A stretch of DNA of 64,000 bases, taken from assembly GCA_026018925.1 (NCBI GenBank), contig JAKSZU010000005.1:87685386-87749385 (forward strand), read 5' to 3'. The notes under the pieces were generated by a model. It was not told the DNA's origin, searched no databases, and was given only the letters and a program-made list of their open reading frames with translations. Numbering within the stretch: the stretch's first letter is position 1; each line of letters opens with the position of its first letter. The stretch comes from Tupaia tana (taxonomy: Eukaryota > Chordata > Mammalia > Scandentia > Tupaiidae). The position numbers were made by a program, and so were the translations under genes. Of this stretch, positions 1 to 10,546 are shown piece by piece.

Positions 1-120
1 AGAAATTTCTTACTTCTTGACTCTAATGGCAACTGAACCAACTACGTAATTTATGGAGCCTAGGAAAAAATGAAAATATGAAGTGCCCTATTTGCAAATA
101 ATTAATATTTAAAAATACAG

Positions 121-555
121 TCTTTCCTGCTCATACAAATTTAGAATTTTATATTATATCTCTGTGATCAATGCCACTAGAATTTTGATAGACATTGGAT
201 TGAATTTGTAGATCACTTTGAGTGACATAGAAATTTTAACATTGTAAATTCTTCTAATTTATGAATGTGGAGTATCTTTCCATTTATTTGTGCCTTAATC
301 TCTTTCATTAATATATTGTAGGTTTTGTTCATCATAATTTTGTTTTATAGTTTTCAGTATATAGAGCTTTCACCTTCTTGGTTTAATTATTGGTATGTAT
401 TTCATTTTATTTTTTGATGTTTTTATAAATGGGATGATTTTCTTGATACCTTTTTTAGATGATTTACTATTGATTATGGAAATATTACTAATAGTTATAA
501 GTTGATTTTGTATTATACAACTTTACTGAATTTGTTTACTATTCTAAAAGATTTT
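121..555 (-). mobile_element. L1 ORF2 fragment, inverted 5' part
   Basis: Read on the minus strand this matches LINE-1 ORF2 in the part just upstream of the segment at 590-1050; the reverse-complement phrases on the plus strand include 'tttccatttatttgtgcc' and 'caactttactgaat'. Frames are broken, so it is a dead copy. The inverted part and the following forward part are neighbouring pieces of the same ORF2 stretch, which is the signature of twin priming during L1 insertion. Confidence 0.8.
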
Positions 556-589
556 CTTTGGTTGAAATTTAGTATAATATTATGACACC

Positions 590-1050
590 TGCAAATAGAT
601 ATCTCGAATAGCCAAAACAATCTTTAACATAAAGAACAAAGCTGAAGGCAATAAATTACTTTCTCAAAATCTACTACAAAGTAAGAGTAATTAAAACAGA
701 ATCGTACTGAAGAACAGCAGCAAAATAGACAATAGAGCAGTGGAGTGGAATAGAGATCAGAAATTAATCCATACATTTATAGCCAAATAGTTTCCCAAAA
801 GATACCTAGCACATGCAATAAGAAAATACCATCCTTTAAATAAATTTGGAGTTGAAAAAACTGGATATCTATATGCAGAAAAATAAGATTAAATATTCAA
901 CCTATATAATACACAAAAATCAACTCAAATGGTTTACATAAATAAGATCTAAAACTATAAATTTACTAGAAGAAAGCAAAGCAGAACAATTTTGTGACAT
1001 TGATCTGGGAAAAGATATTTTGGATTTGAAAAATATCTATTGCCTAAGGA
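590..1050 (+). mobile_element. L1 ORF2 fragment, forward 3' part
   Basis: Plus-strand LINE-1 ORF2 remnant, recognised by phrases such as 'agccaaaacaatc', 'aacaaagctgaaggca' and 'actggatatctatatgcag'. It starts where the inverted piece to its left stops in L1 order. Many stops and indels; old copy. The 3' boundary is unclear beyond about 1050. Confidence 0.8.
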
Positions 1051-1350
1051 CATCATAACTATAGATAACTTGTAATACAAGTTGGTCATGGCCCTTCCAA
1101 TAGGACAAGATGTGAAGATGGCAACCAGTGATACTTACTATACTTCTGTGGACCTAGGCTAATATGTTTGTTTTTGTCTGTTTTTCACAAGAGAGTTTAA
1201 AAATTAAAAACACTGACCATAGAAGAACCTTATAAAAATAATAATATAAAGAAAAAAATACTTTTGTGTATCCATGATACATTTGTGTTTTATGATATGT
1301 TATTATGAGTCAAAAAGTTATTTAAAATGTTACAGTAACTAAGATTCATT

Positions 1351-1635
1351 TTTTTTTGGGGGGGGAGAGGATTTTTTTTTTTTTTTTTTTTTTTTGCTAT
1401 AGGGTAGATGCGCTTGCCAGAAAGACAGAGAGAGACAGAGAGACAGAAAGCGAGAAATCACCCCCCCCAGGAGGGATGGCCACACCGCAATCCCTTATCC
1501 TCCATTCTCCTCTCAGAATCTTGGACACGCTCGCACACACGCCCAATGTGAGTTTAAGCCACCGGGTCTGGGACTCGACCGCGGTCGACTACATGGGAGT
1601 CCAGCAACATAGCCGTTACACTAACTGCTGGTTCC
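1351..1635 (-). mobile_element. tRNA-derived SINE, long form
   Basis: Minus-strand copy with poly(T), the antisense end 'gctatagggta', the antisense middle and the antisense tRNA-like head ending 'aactgctggttcc'. Flanks aagattcatt (1341-1350) and aagatttatt (1636-1645) form a 9/10 TSD. The antisense strand is open for about 100 codons, which is a property of the SINE and not a gene. Confidence 0.92.
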
Positions 1636-1671
1636 AAGATTTATTTATTATTGAAAGGAAAAACTTTTAAA

Positions 1672-2092
1672 ATAAATTCAGTGTAACTTAAGTACACATG
1701 TTCATAAAGTTTATAATAGTGTACAGTATCACTCCATGCCTTCACATTCACACACACTCACTCACTCACTCACTCACTCAGAGCAACTTTCAGCCCTGTA
1801 AGCTCCATTTATGGTAATTGCCTTACACAGGCATATCATTATTCATCTTTTATATCATACTTATTGTGTTTATATACACAAATGCTTATCATTATGTTAC
1901 AGTGATGAATTGCTCAGTATAGGAACATGTTATATAAATTTGTACATTAAGTGCAACCAGCAATACCCTGTAGCCTAGGAGTGTAGTAGGTTATATTATC
2001 TATATTTGATGATCCTACTACAATGAAATAACCTAATGATGCTTTTTTCAGAACACATCCTCCATCATAGTGACAAGTGATATATAACTTTA
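1672..2092 (+). mobile_element. Tigger-family (Tc1/mariner-like) DNA transposon 3' part
   Basis: Recognised by 'cttcacattcacacacactc', 'agagcaactttcagccctg', 'gtagcctaggagtgtagtag' and the right end 'taacctaatgatgc...tttcagaacacatcctcc'. The family's intact CpG-rich terminus has decayed by CpG loss. It contains a (CACT)n run at about 1757-1780. It is non-coding and 5' truncated. Confidence 0.7.
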
Positions 2093-2129
2093 TATGTATA
2101 GTAAACAACTTATACCTTATAGTGTATTT

Positions 2130-4277
2130 TTGTGAACTTTTTTTTATATATTGTGTTTTGTGTTTTCACTTTCCATTCTGTCTACATAATGCCCATTTTT
2201 GACTCCTGCTTCTGATGCAAAGAAAAGAAAAACAATTACTCTTGAGATAAAACTCAACACAATTCCCCAGCACACAGACAACAGCCATTTTTCTCCATTG
2301 CTTTAGAAAGACTTCCACAGTTGATGATCTTGTCCACTGTAAAGCATACAAAGTGAATTGGGGATTTAGCAAAATCATTGACATAGGTTAAACCCTTTAT
2401 CATCATGGAAAAAAAATAAGCTGTGCCCATTGATTATATGGAAAAATTCCTTGTCATGTGATGGGAGACCAGATACAGAGGCACTTACCCCCCAATTTAC
2501 CAGTGATCAAGACTAAGGCAAGATCTTCCATACACTAAAATCATAGATTCCATGCACAGAAAGCATGATTCTATGTATATTACACAAACATGTATTTAAT
2601 TAGTTTAACTCATGGATGGGTCCAATGCTTCAAGAGAATTCAAAATTTTCACAATTTCACAAAATTTCAGTTATGAGGCACCAAGTGTTGATACTGAAGG
2701 TGCCAAAGGTTTTAGGGAAGAGTTACAAAGGATAATTGTGAATAGAAAATAATTGTAAGAAAAAAATATTTAACATTGGTAAAATTATGAATGCATCTGA
2801 CAGAATATATGGATATTCATTAAGAGTTCAAAACAATGGCAGGGTTTAAAGTTTTTGAAGACTTTTGACACTATTTTGGGGGTAGAAATGTTGCAGAGTT
2901 CAAAGCTTTTTCTAATGTATCACTTAGGGGAACCCTCTAGCATTAAAAAAAATATGAGTACTGTGTGTTTGGCACTTATTGCCATAATAAGACAGCTTGA
3001 TGGAATCAGCATTATTTGAGACTGATTTTTTAACTATTATTTTTCAGACAAGAGGATCTTGTAGGCAAAACACCATCAAATTCAAGAGTCTTCTGATTTG
3101 GGACAGTGCTCCAGGGCAGGTCTAGCATATTTTGACATGTATTGTGATGTAAAGGTTATGTAATTGCCACTAAAGACAATCACATTCAATCAACCTATAG
3201 ACTAAAGACCAAGGTCCATAGGTTGTGTTGAAAGTACACCATTTATGTAAAATGTTTGTTCAAACTACTGAAGAGACTGGATCTGGCCAAAGACTCTGAC
3301 AGTTCTGGAAAGGTTTTAACATTCTAAACACTATCGGGAGCATCTCTGCTGCATGTGAATGCATGACCAGGATTTGGAAAAATGTTTTCAAGACATATGT
3401 GAGCACATTCATAGGCTTTAATGAAGATTATGCTGCTGATAACATGATAAGTTATCAATATATTTGTGCCTGAGGAATAGCTAGAATTGGACATTGATAA
3501 AGAAGATATTCATGAGCTTGTGGCATTGAGGTTGAGGAACTTTCTGATAAAGAGGTGACTAATATGAAGGAAGGAAAAACAAAAAAAAAATGAGGCAAAG
3601 GAAGAAGTAATACTCAAGAAACCAAGAAAATTCATAGTAAAGAAACTGTGAAAAGTATTTGCTATGATTAAGAACAGTATAGGGGTGTTAGAATACATGA
3701 ACCTATACTACAAAATGTTGGCCAGGGCTGACTGGCTGATATAGGATTTTCTTGCTTGCTATAGAGGAATAGATAATGTAATGAAAAGAAGAACAAATTG
3801 AATAGTCGACACTTTCTATCTTCCTGAAGAACACTGTGCTGTTAAACCATCAAGTGTCAGTGCTACAGTCAGTTCTATCAGTTATACATAAGCTTCATCA
3901 AGAAAGAGAGAAATTGATAATCCTGTTGCCCACAGCATTCAGGAATGAATTTTAGTTCAATACTTCAAATATTCTTCAGGGCAAGGGTGCTTTCAGTTGT
4001 GTATATTAATGGTGACTATCCATACCATCATTCTGTTTTTCACTTTCATCCAATATTAAATAAATTACACAGATGGCCAACACTTTATTGTGAAATAGAC
4101 TTTGTGTTAGATAATTTCACACAACTATAAAGCTAATAGAAGTGTTCTGAGTACATTGATTAAGCTAAACTATGACGTACAGTACATTAAATGTATTAAG
4201 TGCATGTCTCACAATATTTTCAATTTACAATATGTTTATCAGGACATAGTCTCATGATAAGTCGAAGAGCATCTGTA
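2130..4277 (+). mobile_element. Tigger-type DNA transposon, near full length, decayed
   Basis: A second pogo/Tigger-type element lies directly after the first. It has a decayed transposase reading frame and a typical Tigger 3' non-coding part (4010-4277). It ends in the terminal inverted repeat remnant 'ataagtcgaagagcatctgta'. The matching left terminus is not clear. Family is assigned from remembered Tigger sequence, not from an alignment. Confidence 0.7.
2199..3960 (+). pseudogene. Tigger-like transposase pseudogene
   Basis: Short coding blocks survive in changing frames. Near 2215-2270 there is a lysine/arginine-rich N-terminal block of the type KRKTITLEIKLN, which resembles the start of the pogo/Tigger DNA-binding domain. 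Near 3475-3560 there is an acidic block of the type LELDIDKEDIHELV, which resembles the Tigger C-terminal region. Between and after these, in-frame stops and frameshifts break the frame, including several around 3300-3480, and the catalytic DDE core cannot be followed as an open frame. The family cuts and pastes at TA sites in the nucleus; this copy cannot make an active enzyme. No neighbour depends on it. Confidence 0.65.
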
Positions 4278-4588
4278 TATATAAACCTTTGGTCCTTTTC
4301 CCTCTCTAATCCCCTTATCGTGTAATATAATTCATATTGACTTTATATAATAGTGTTTAGCTATTGTTAACTTTACATCATAATATTTAATTTATGGAAA
4401 GCAGGTAGATATACAATCATCTCTCAAGAACTTTACCAACCCTTCTGATGAAGGGTTAGTGCATTTAGAGTTATTCCAGGATAGTTGTAGTATTATAGAT
4501 GCAGAAGTATGGCTTTGCTATTCTCACTTCAGTAAAAAATATGGTTTAAGAAAAGGCATATGGATGCCATGTTGAGAGAGGGTGGATT

Positions 4589-4865
4589 AGGGACCAGCAG
4601 TTAGCGTGATGACTATGTCGCTGGACTCCCACGTAGTCGACCGCGGTTCGAGTCCCGGACCCAGTGGCTTAAAACTCATGCCAGGCACGTGTGCGTGCAT
4701 GCCCAAGATCCCAAGAGGAGAATGGAGGAGAAGGGATTGCGGTATGGCCATCCCCCCTGGGGGGTGATTTCTCACTTTCTGTCTCTATGTCTCTCTCTGT
4801 CTGTCTGGCGAGCGCACACGCCCTATAGCAAAACCTCTCCAAAAAAAAGAAAGAAAAAAATGAAA
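4589..4865 (+). mobile_element. tRNA-derived SINE, long form, perfect TSDs
   Basis: Reference-quality copy. It has the tRNA-like head, a GC-rich middle, a C6/G6 palindromic patch near 4753-4767, a TC/TG-rich stretch, the end 'gccctatagcaaaacctctcc' (in two parts) and an A-rich tail. The 15-bp TSD gagagagggtggatt is exact at 4574-4588 and 4866-4880. CpGs in the head are largely retained. Confidence 0.96.
4602..4655 (+). promoter_or_regulatory. internal RNA polymerase III promoter (A and B boxes) of the SINE
   Basis: An A-box-like TAGCGTGATGA (4602-4612) and a canonical B box GGTTCGAGTCC (4645-4655) are spaced as in tRNA genes. This is why the family is called tRNA-derived. The same pair is recognisable in the other long and short copies, with decay in old ones. 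Transcription of this copy is inferred only. Confidence 0.8.
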
Positions 4866-4919
4866 GAGAGAGGGTGGATTTGTAATGTTAAGATTTAGAT
4901 GTCAACCTGACTAGACTAC

Positions 4920-5500
4920 AGGTGCCAAGATAATTGATCAACTATTATTCTGATTGATTCTGCAAGAAAGTTTCTGTGAAAGCATTTTTTGAAAAAAAAT
5001 AAATGTTTTAATTGGTAGATTGAATTAAGTTGATTGCCCTTCCTAATTTTGATGGGCCTCAGTCAGTCAGTTTAAGACCTGACTAGAACAAAAAGAATGA
5101 CCTTTTCCTGAGTAAGAGGGAATCCCTCCTGATTGACTGCCTAGGACATCATTTTTTCCTGCCTTTGAACTGGAACTGAACTATTGGTTCTTCCTTAGTC
5201 ACAGGCCTGCTTGCCTTTGAACTAGAATGGCACCATTAGCTCTCCTAATTCTCAGGCCTTTTGGTTTGGAGAAGAACTATACTATTGACAATACTGTGTC
5301 TTAGGCCTTTGGATTTGGACTGAAACTATATCATCAGTTCTCTTGGGTCTGTAGTTTGCTGACTCACACTGCCATCTTCTTATCTCATTACTTAGTCTCC
5401 ATAATTAAGTGAACCAGTTCTTTAAAATTAATTAATTAAGAAATAAAATAAATATCCTATTGGGTTTGTCTCTCTAGAGACCTCTGACTAGTACATCCTC
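4920..5500 (+). repeat. ancient mammalian interspersed repeat, family not pinned
   Basis: Diagnostic phrases of an old mammal-wide repeat are present: repeated 'cctttgaactggaactgaac'-type units, 'tctcctaattctcaggcc', 'agtctccataattaagtgaa' and the end 'tcctattgggtttgtctctc' followed by 'tagagacctctgactagtac'. The internal units at about 5165, 5217, 5265 and 5310 repeat imperfectly. I cannot decide between LTR and LINE origin. Confidence 0.55.
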
Positions 5501-8094
5501 ATCCATACACCTTCTCTTAAGCCATATTTCATAAGAAAATGAAAGCAATAGCAAGGCCATACTTTAGCATCTGCTACATCTATCCTGAGAAGAATTCTAA
5601 ATGCACTAACCTCTTCCTCAGAGAGGGTGGTAAAACTCTTGAAAGATGATTGCTCATCTACTTGTTATTTATAACTTACCCATAACTTGTTGACATGTGT
5701 AAACTCTTATGAGTTTGCTCTTGATCATAGATTTAAGTAGTAAAAATGACTCAGGGGCTTGGTGGTTATGACCTTACACGCACACAATGCCACAATTTTA
5801 CCTCACCTTCAGTATGGCAAATAATGACATTTTTTTATCACAATATAAGTAGGACAAAGAAAAGACAACCTCTTATTTTAAACAGACACCACCATGCAAA
5901 TCTTAATAAAGATTTGAGTTTTTCACTATATTTATGCCTTTTCTTGTCCTTATTATAGAGTGACTTCTGGCTTGAAATCATATTTTGATATATATTTATC
6001 CACTAATGGTTTGAAGTAGAATGGTGTTTGCAGAATATTTAAAAATATATCTCCATGACTATAGCCCTTGTGTGTTTTTTATATTGGTTGCAGTTACTAA
6101 AACTACACTATTTACAGTGTTTTAATTTGCTGACTTTGTCCTTAAGCCCAGGATAGTTTCTGACTTTACTATTTATATAACACTCTATTTAAAGAAATAC
6201 TTCACTCTGAGATTTCTTTTTATCATCTGCTCCTTTTTTGTTATCACCACTTCCATAAAAATGACTGATTAAAATTAGTCATTTCTATAAGTAGCATTAG
6301 TATCTGGAATCCTTCAGTGTACTTCAAAATAAAAGTTCAGAAAGCAATTACCAAGCTCAGATTCCAGTTGTTTCTTTATTATTCACAAAATTCACAAGAT
6401 ATGGGAGAAAAATAATAACCCAAACTGATTCTTAGGTATTTAATTACATGTACATGTTTACACCCAAATGTATCTTCTGCTCCAAACATGGGAATAATAT
6501 TCAACATGATAGCATCATTCTTGCACTCACAACAAGCAAATTCACAGGAAGTTACGGGTGCCTTGAGGGGATATTTATTCTGTTGACAACTATTATCGAA
6601 TTTGCTATATGAATGTTATTTCATTTCTTAAATTTCTTTGTTCTCATTGCATTAATTAATTCATATGATTCATTCCATACTACATTTGTTTCAAATAAAT
6701 GCATTATTGTGCACATGTTCTACAAAATTTTGGATAATGCCTCTTTTATCCCATTCAGATATTTGTACAGAATAACATGTACAATTACATGTTATTACAT
6801 TACAATACAATAACATGTACATGTACATTAAAATGTGGAGGATTGATTTGAAGTGATTCATCTAGTATCAAGTACATTTTGAAAAAATAAATTTTGGCCG
6901 TGAAAATTGTTCACTATCTTACTTGATTACAATTAATACATAAAAATCATTCACATTATAGAATGACTTACAATAGAGCTTATTACAGCAGAGGAGTACA
7001 ACAAATAAATTATCCTTTTTTTTTCCCAAAAGTGTAACATTTACCCATTCAAAAAGACACACTAAGTTCATTGGTAAACAAATCAATGTGGCCTTGGAAT
7101 CATAAGTTTCTCCCTGCAGTCCGACCTACTTGACACATTGCTAACCTATCAGATAATTAAAAGGACACATCAGTGCTAGCTATTTAAAGCAGTTTTGGAT
7201 AATAGATTCATTGAGTATGTATAAAACACCCAGTTCATGAAGTAAAAAACAAACAAGTAGTTCAAGGAGAGGAAGGAGAATATATGAAACATAAGCTATT
7301 ATCTGCCAAGTAATCTGCATTTTGTAGTCAGTTGTCAAATTTGATTAATTGTGAGTTCAGGAGAGAGCCAGTACACAGCCGCCCTTGTTAGATTCAGAAA
7401 TTTGCTATGCCCTTCACCCACAGTTAGCATAGCTCTGCTTACGTATTTGACTTCTCAGGCATTGCATTTAGATTCGAAGCCTCACCCGCAAAGGCACAAT
7501 GAACTTAGTTATATTTCCCATGGGAAAGAACAAGAGTCAGACTAGAAGCAGGGCTTGGAAACATCCATTCACATCAGCAAGGATATCAAAATCATTTTGC
7601 AAAAGAGGTACTTTTACATTGGTTTCATAGTTTAAAAGTATATGCACCATGAAGCATTTTTTTTTCTGGACAAAGATTACAATGAAGCAAGATACAGGGA
7701 GATGGAGTGCAAGTGCTAGAAGAATGAGAAAAGTTGCATTGAAAGAAAACTCTGGAGTCACCAAAGTAGAAAGTATGAATCATGCCCTTGGTAGGAATAC
7801 TATTTCTTAGTTTCATTGCAGGTCAGGGTATGTTTCTGGGTTTTCTACCAGATGTATTGTCACAGTTAATGATCTACTTTAACAATAGCCTGTGATATTT
7901 GCAAATTATCATTTCTTCCCTTATTAAAAACATTTTAAAGATTATATCTGTGGAACACTGCCAGACAATCCATGTGTGTATGTGCTCAATATTTGATTTT
8001 ATTTATTGGAAATGGAAAGAGAACACAAATGGAAGCAAAATCTCTGATGACAGCATAAGCTTGATTTTCCAGCCAACCCATGTATTTATTAAAT
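5501..8094. other. no gene; AT-rich sequence without clear repeats
   Basis: I recognise no coding exon or RNA gene. About 5747-5815 is weakly SINE-like. 6780-6830 has overlapping 'acatgtacatg' palindromic runs. 7330-7820 is less AT-rich and has short open frames on both strands, none with a recognisable motif. Confidence 0.4.
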
Positions 8095-8257
8095 GTGTGA
8101 TTTTGGACAAGTAACTTGAACACCTGAATCTTTCCTAAAAGAACAATACTATAGGACAGTATCTAAATCACAGACTGATATAGATGTTTAAATGTAGCAT
8201 ATGAATGATGGTTAGCACAGTTCCTTGAAGACAGCTCCCAATAAATGCTATTTATTT
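8095..8257 (+). mobile_element. MIR element, 3' part
   Basis: Old tRNA-derived mammalian-wide repeat. The order 'ttttggacaagtaacttgaa', 'gttagcacagttccttgaa' and 'caataaatgctattta' follows the MIR core and 3' end. Strongly diverged. Confidence 0.6.
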
Positions 8258-8261
8258 ATCC

Positions 8262-8504
8262 ATTTTTATTTTAGAAGTTTTTGCTTTAGAGCATGTGTGC
8301 TCACTGGAGATAGAGAGACAGAGACAGAGAGAGACAGTGAGAGGGAATGTGAGAAATCACCCCCAAAGGGGGATGGCCATGCCGTAATCCCTTCTCCTCC
8401 TGGGATCTTGCCCCACGTGATTTTTAAGCCACTGGGTCCAACACTCAAACCATGATCAACCATGTGGGAGTCCAGTGAGGTAAGTACTACTCCATCGGCA
8501 GGCC
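8262..8504 (-). mobile_element. tRNA-derived SINE, long form, old
   Basis: Minus strand: 'gtttttgctttagagcatgt', an antisense (GA)n stretch, 'aatcacccccaaaggggg' and the degraded head ending 'catcggcaggcc'. CpGs are mostly lost, so it is older than the copy at 4589. No clear TSD. Confidence 0.88.
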
Positions 8505-8629
8505 TGTGCTTTTGCAATTTTAATATTGTTATCATAGTTATTATTTTAATTCTTCCATTCTACTTAAAAAGCTTCCAAGAATATGTTTTCTTAGGTTCTC
8601 AGTAAGTTTTTCTTTAATAAATAATAAAA

Positions 8630-8965
8630 AGTTCTGGATGGTGGTGTGTATGGTAGTAAAACAAGATGCCCTGAAACTGACTCACGTGGGATGCTTTCGA
8701 TTTAAAGAATTCTTCCCTTGCCTTTTCCGTCTTCTAGAGAGACTTGGCCTTCCTTGACCCAGGGCTCCATAAGACTCTGATACCTACTTTGCCATCACAC
8801 CTCCTCTCACTCTGACTTTTTGCCTCCCTCTTTACTTAAGACCTGAGCAATCACATGTAATTCACCTGGACAACTCAAAATAATTTCCCCATCTCACAAT
8901 CTGACTTAATCACATCTATAAAGTCCCGTTTGCCATAAAAGGCAACATAATTCTTGGTTTCAGAG
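8630..8965 (+). repeat. ancient mammalian repeat (3' half), same family as at 22995 and 56645
   Basis: Recognised by 'ccttgccttttccgtcttct', 'cagggctccataagactctg' and 'ttaatcacatctataaagtc', which run in the order of a well-known old interspersed repeat. Three partial copies lie in this window, all on the plus strand. Family name not assigned. Confidence 0.55.
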
Positions 8966-10354
8966 ACTTAATTATGCAAATCCTTTTTGGGGTTAGAGGC
9001 ATTATTTTTGTCCCTCAAGTTCTTTATAACTCAATTGTTCTCATATCTTCCAGTTGTTGGTGTAATGTATTTTTTTGGTGAGATCTTCAATGATACTAAT
9101 TGTCTATCATTCTCCAGTGTTTTCCTAGTTGCTTTTCTGATATTATTCTGTGTAAGATATCTTGCAGGACACCAATATCAGTGCTTTCCTCATAGCCATG
9201 ACCATCACCACCAACGTGATATATATCAGTGCTTTCCTCATAGCCATGACCATCACCACCAACGTGATATATGCTGTATTTCCTAACTTCTATTCTTATA
9301 TCCTTTCATGAGCTTTATCCCCAAAACTATGCCAATATATATGTTCTTGCATCAGAGCTGTTTGCTTAAAGATCCTGAACTAGGAGTAACAAAAAACCTA
9401 AAATTCAATACCCTGGGATACAATTCAAAGCCAACTCCTTTTAACTACTATTTAAAGTCAGTAAATTAAACTACAATCAATGATCTCAATTAAGAATCTT
9501 ACTATCCAGAATTTGGGAATTTTAATTTTATTAAATAAATATCATGCTTTCTTATCTCCGCAACCTTGCTAATTTTGTTTAAAAAAAAAATGCCATTGTA
9601 GCTTTCTAAGGTTCAATATCAATACCTTTGCAAATCTATTCAATTGGATGCAACTTGTCTATCCTTGTATCTTCTCTCTCTCTCTCTCTCTGCATGTGTG
9701 TAAGGGTGTCTGTGTCTGTTTCCAGCTCAGTCTTTTTCTCTGCCATTTGAAACTACAGCAGGAAGACATTAATCTACAGCAAAGAGAAAGAGCCCTCATC
9801 ATGAACCAAATTGGTTCACACCTTGATCATGGACTCCTCAGTCTTCACCACTTAGCAAATGGTAAATTTGTTATAGCATTCCAAACCAATTAAGGCACAC
9901 AATGAATTTTCAATATAAGCATTAATCAGGAAGTTACTTTTCTAGTGAACTCCTAAATTCTGAATTCATGAGTGAAATCATGGTCCACTAGGCCCAGATG
10001 ATAGTATAAGAAATCAAACAAAAAGCTGAAATTGGTATATTGGTCTCTGTGGTGTAATTGTAAACATGAAAGAAACTTATCAGAAAAAAAAAAAAAAAGT
10101 GTTTTTTTTTGTTTGTTTGTTTTTTGATAGAAGCACAGTCTTGAATCAGTCAGACTTGGTGTTTATTCTGGCTTTGCTACTTAAGCAATATATTACATTG
10201 GCTATATGGCTAACATTTGCAATCTTTAATTCATCCCTTAATTTATTATTTACACATGTTGTTGGTAATTGCATTCCACATAGATTTTTGTAAGAAATAA
10301 CATATGTAAAATATTTATGTCAACACTCACTGAATTTATATTTTAAAAATGCCT
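8966..10354. other. no gene recognised
   Basis: AT-rich sequence with a 48-bp tandem duplication (listed separately), a (TC)n run at about 9669-9690, poly(A)/poly(T) at 10085-10130 and a weak MIR-like stretch at 10135-10330. The short open frame across 8987-9286 owes part of its length to the duplication. Confidence 0.4.
9175..9270. repeat. perfect two-copy 48-bp tandem duplication
   Basis: Copies 9175-9222 and 9223-9270 are identical over all 48 bases, each starting 'atatcagtgctttcctcata'. The unit is a multiple of three, so the His-rich frame through it (HSHDHHHQRDI) is repeated in register. Perfect identity means the duplication is recent or is an assembly artefact. Confidence 0.95.
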
Positions 10355-10546
10355 TTTTAGTTTTTTTTTAGTTTGCTATAGGATGCATGTGGACACCAGA
10401 GAGAACCAGCGAGAGAAAGAGAAAGTGAGAAACCACCCCCACAAGGGGTACCAAGCATGTTTTTCAAGCTACCAGCTATGGGACTTGAACCTTGCAGTTG
10501 GCCAGGTAGTATTCAGCTACCTTAACCACCATGCCATCAGCTGGCA
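10355..10546 (-). mobile_element. tRNA-derived SINE, short to intermediate form
   Basis: Minus strand: 'gtttgctataggatgcatgt', an antisense (GA)n stretch, 'agtgagaaaccacccccaca' and the degraded head 'ccttaaccaccatgccatca' then 'gctggca'. Diverged. Confidence 0.82.

Noticed and set aside
1756-1782. Short regularly spaced repeats as a CRISPR-like or tandem array
   Set aside because: It is a simple (CACT)n run inside a DNA transposon; no spacers, and the genome is mammalian.
4589-4660. tRNA gene
   Set aside because: A and B boxes are present, but the cloverleaf is imperfect and the sequence continues into the SINE body and A tail; the same head repeats about fifty times.
8987-9286. His-rich frame of 99 codons with duplicated HSHDHHHQRDI
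   Set aside because: Much of its length comes from the 48-bp tandem duplication. No recognisable domain or splice signals; noted as a duplication instead.
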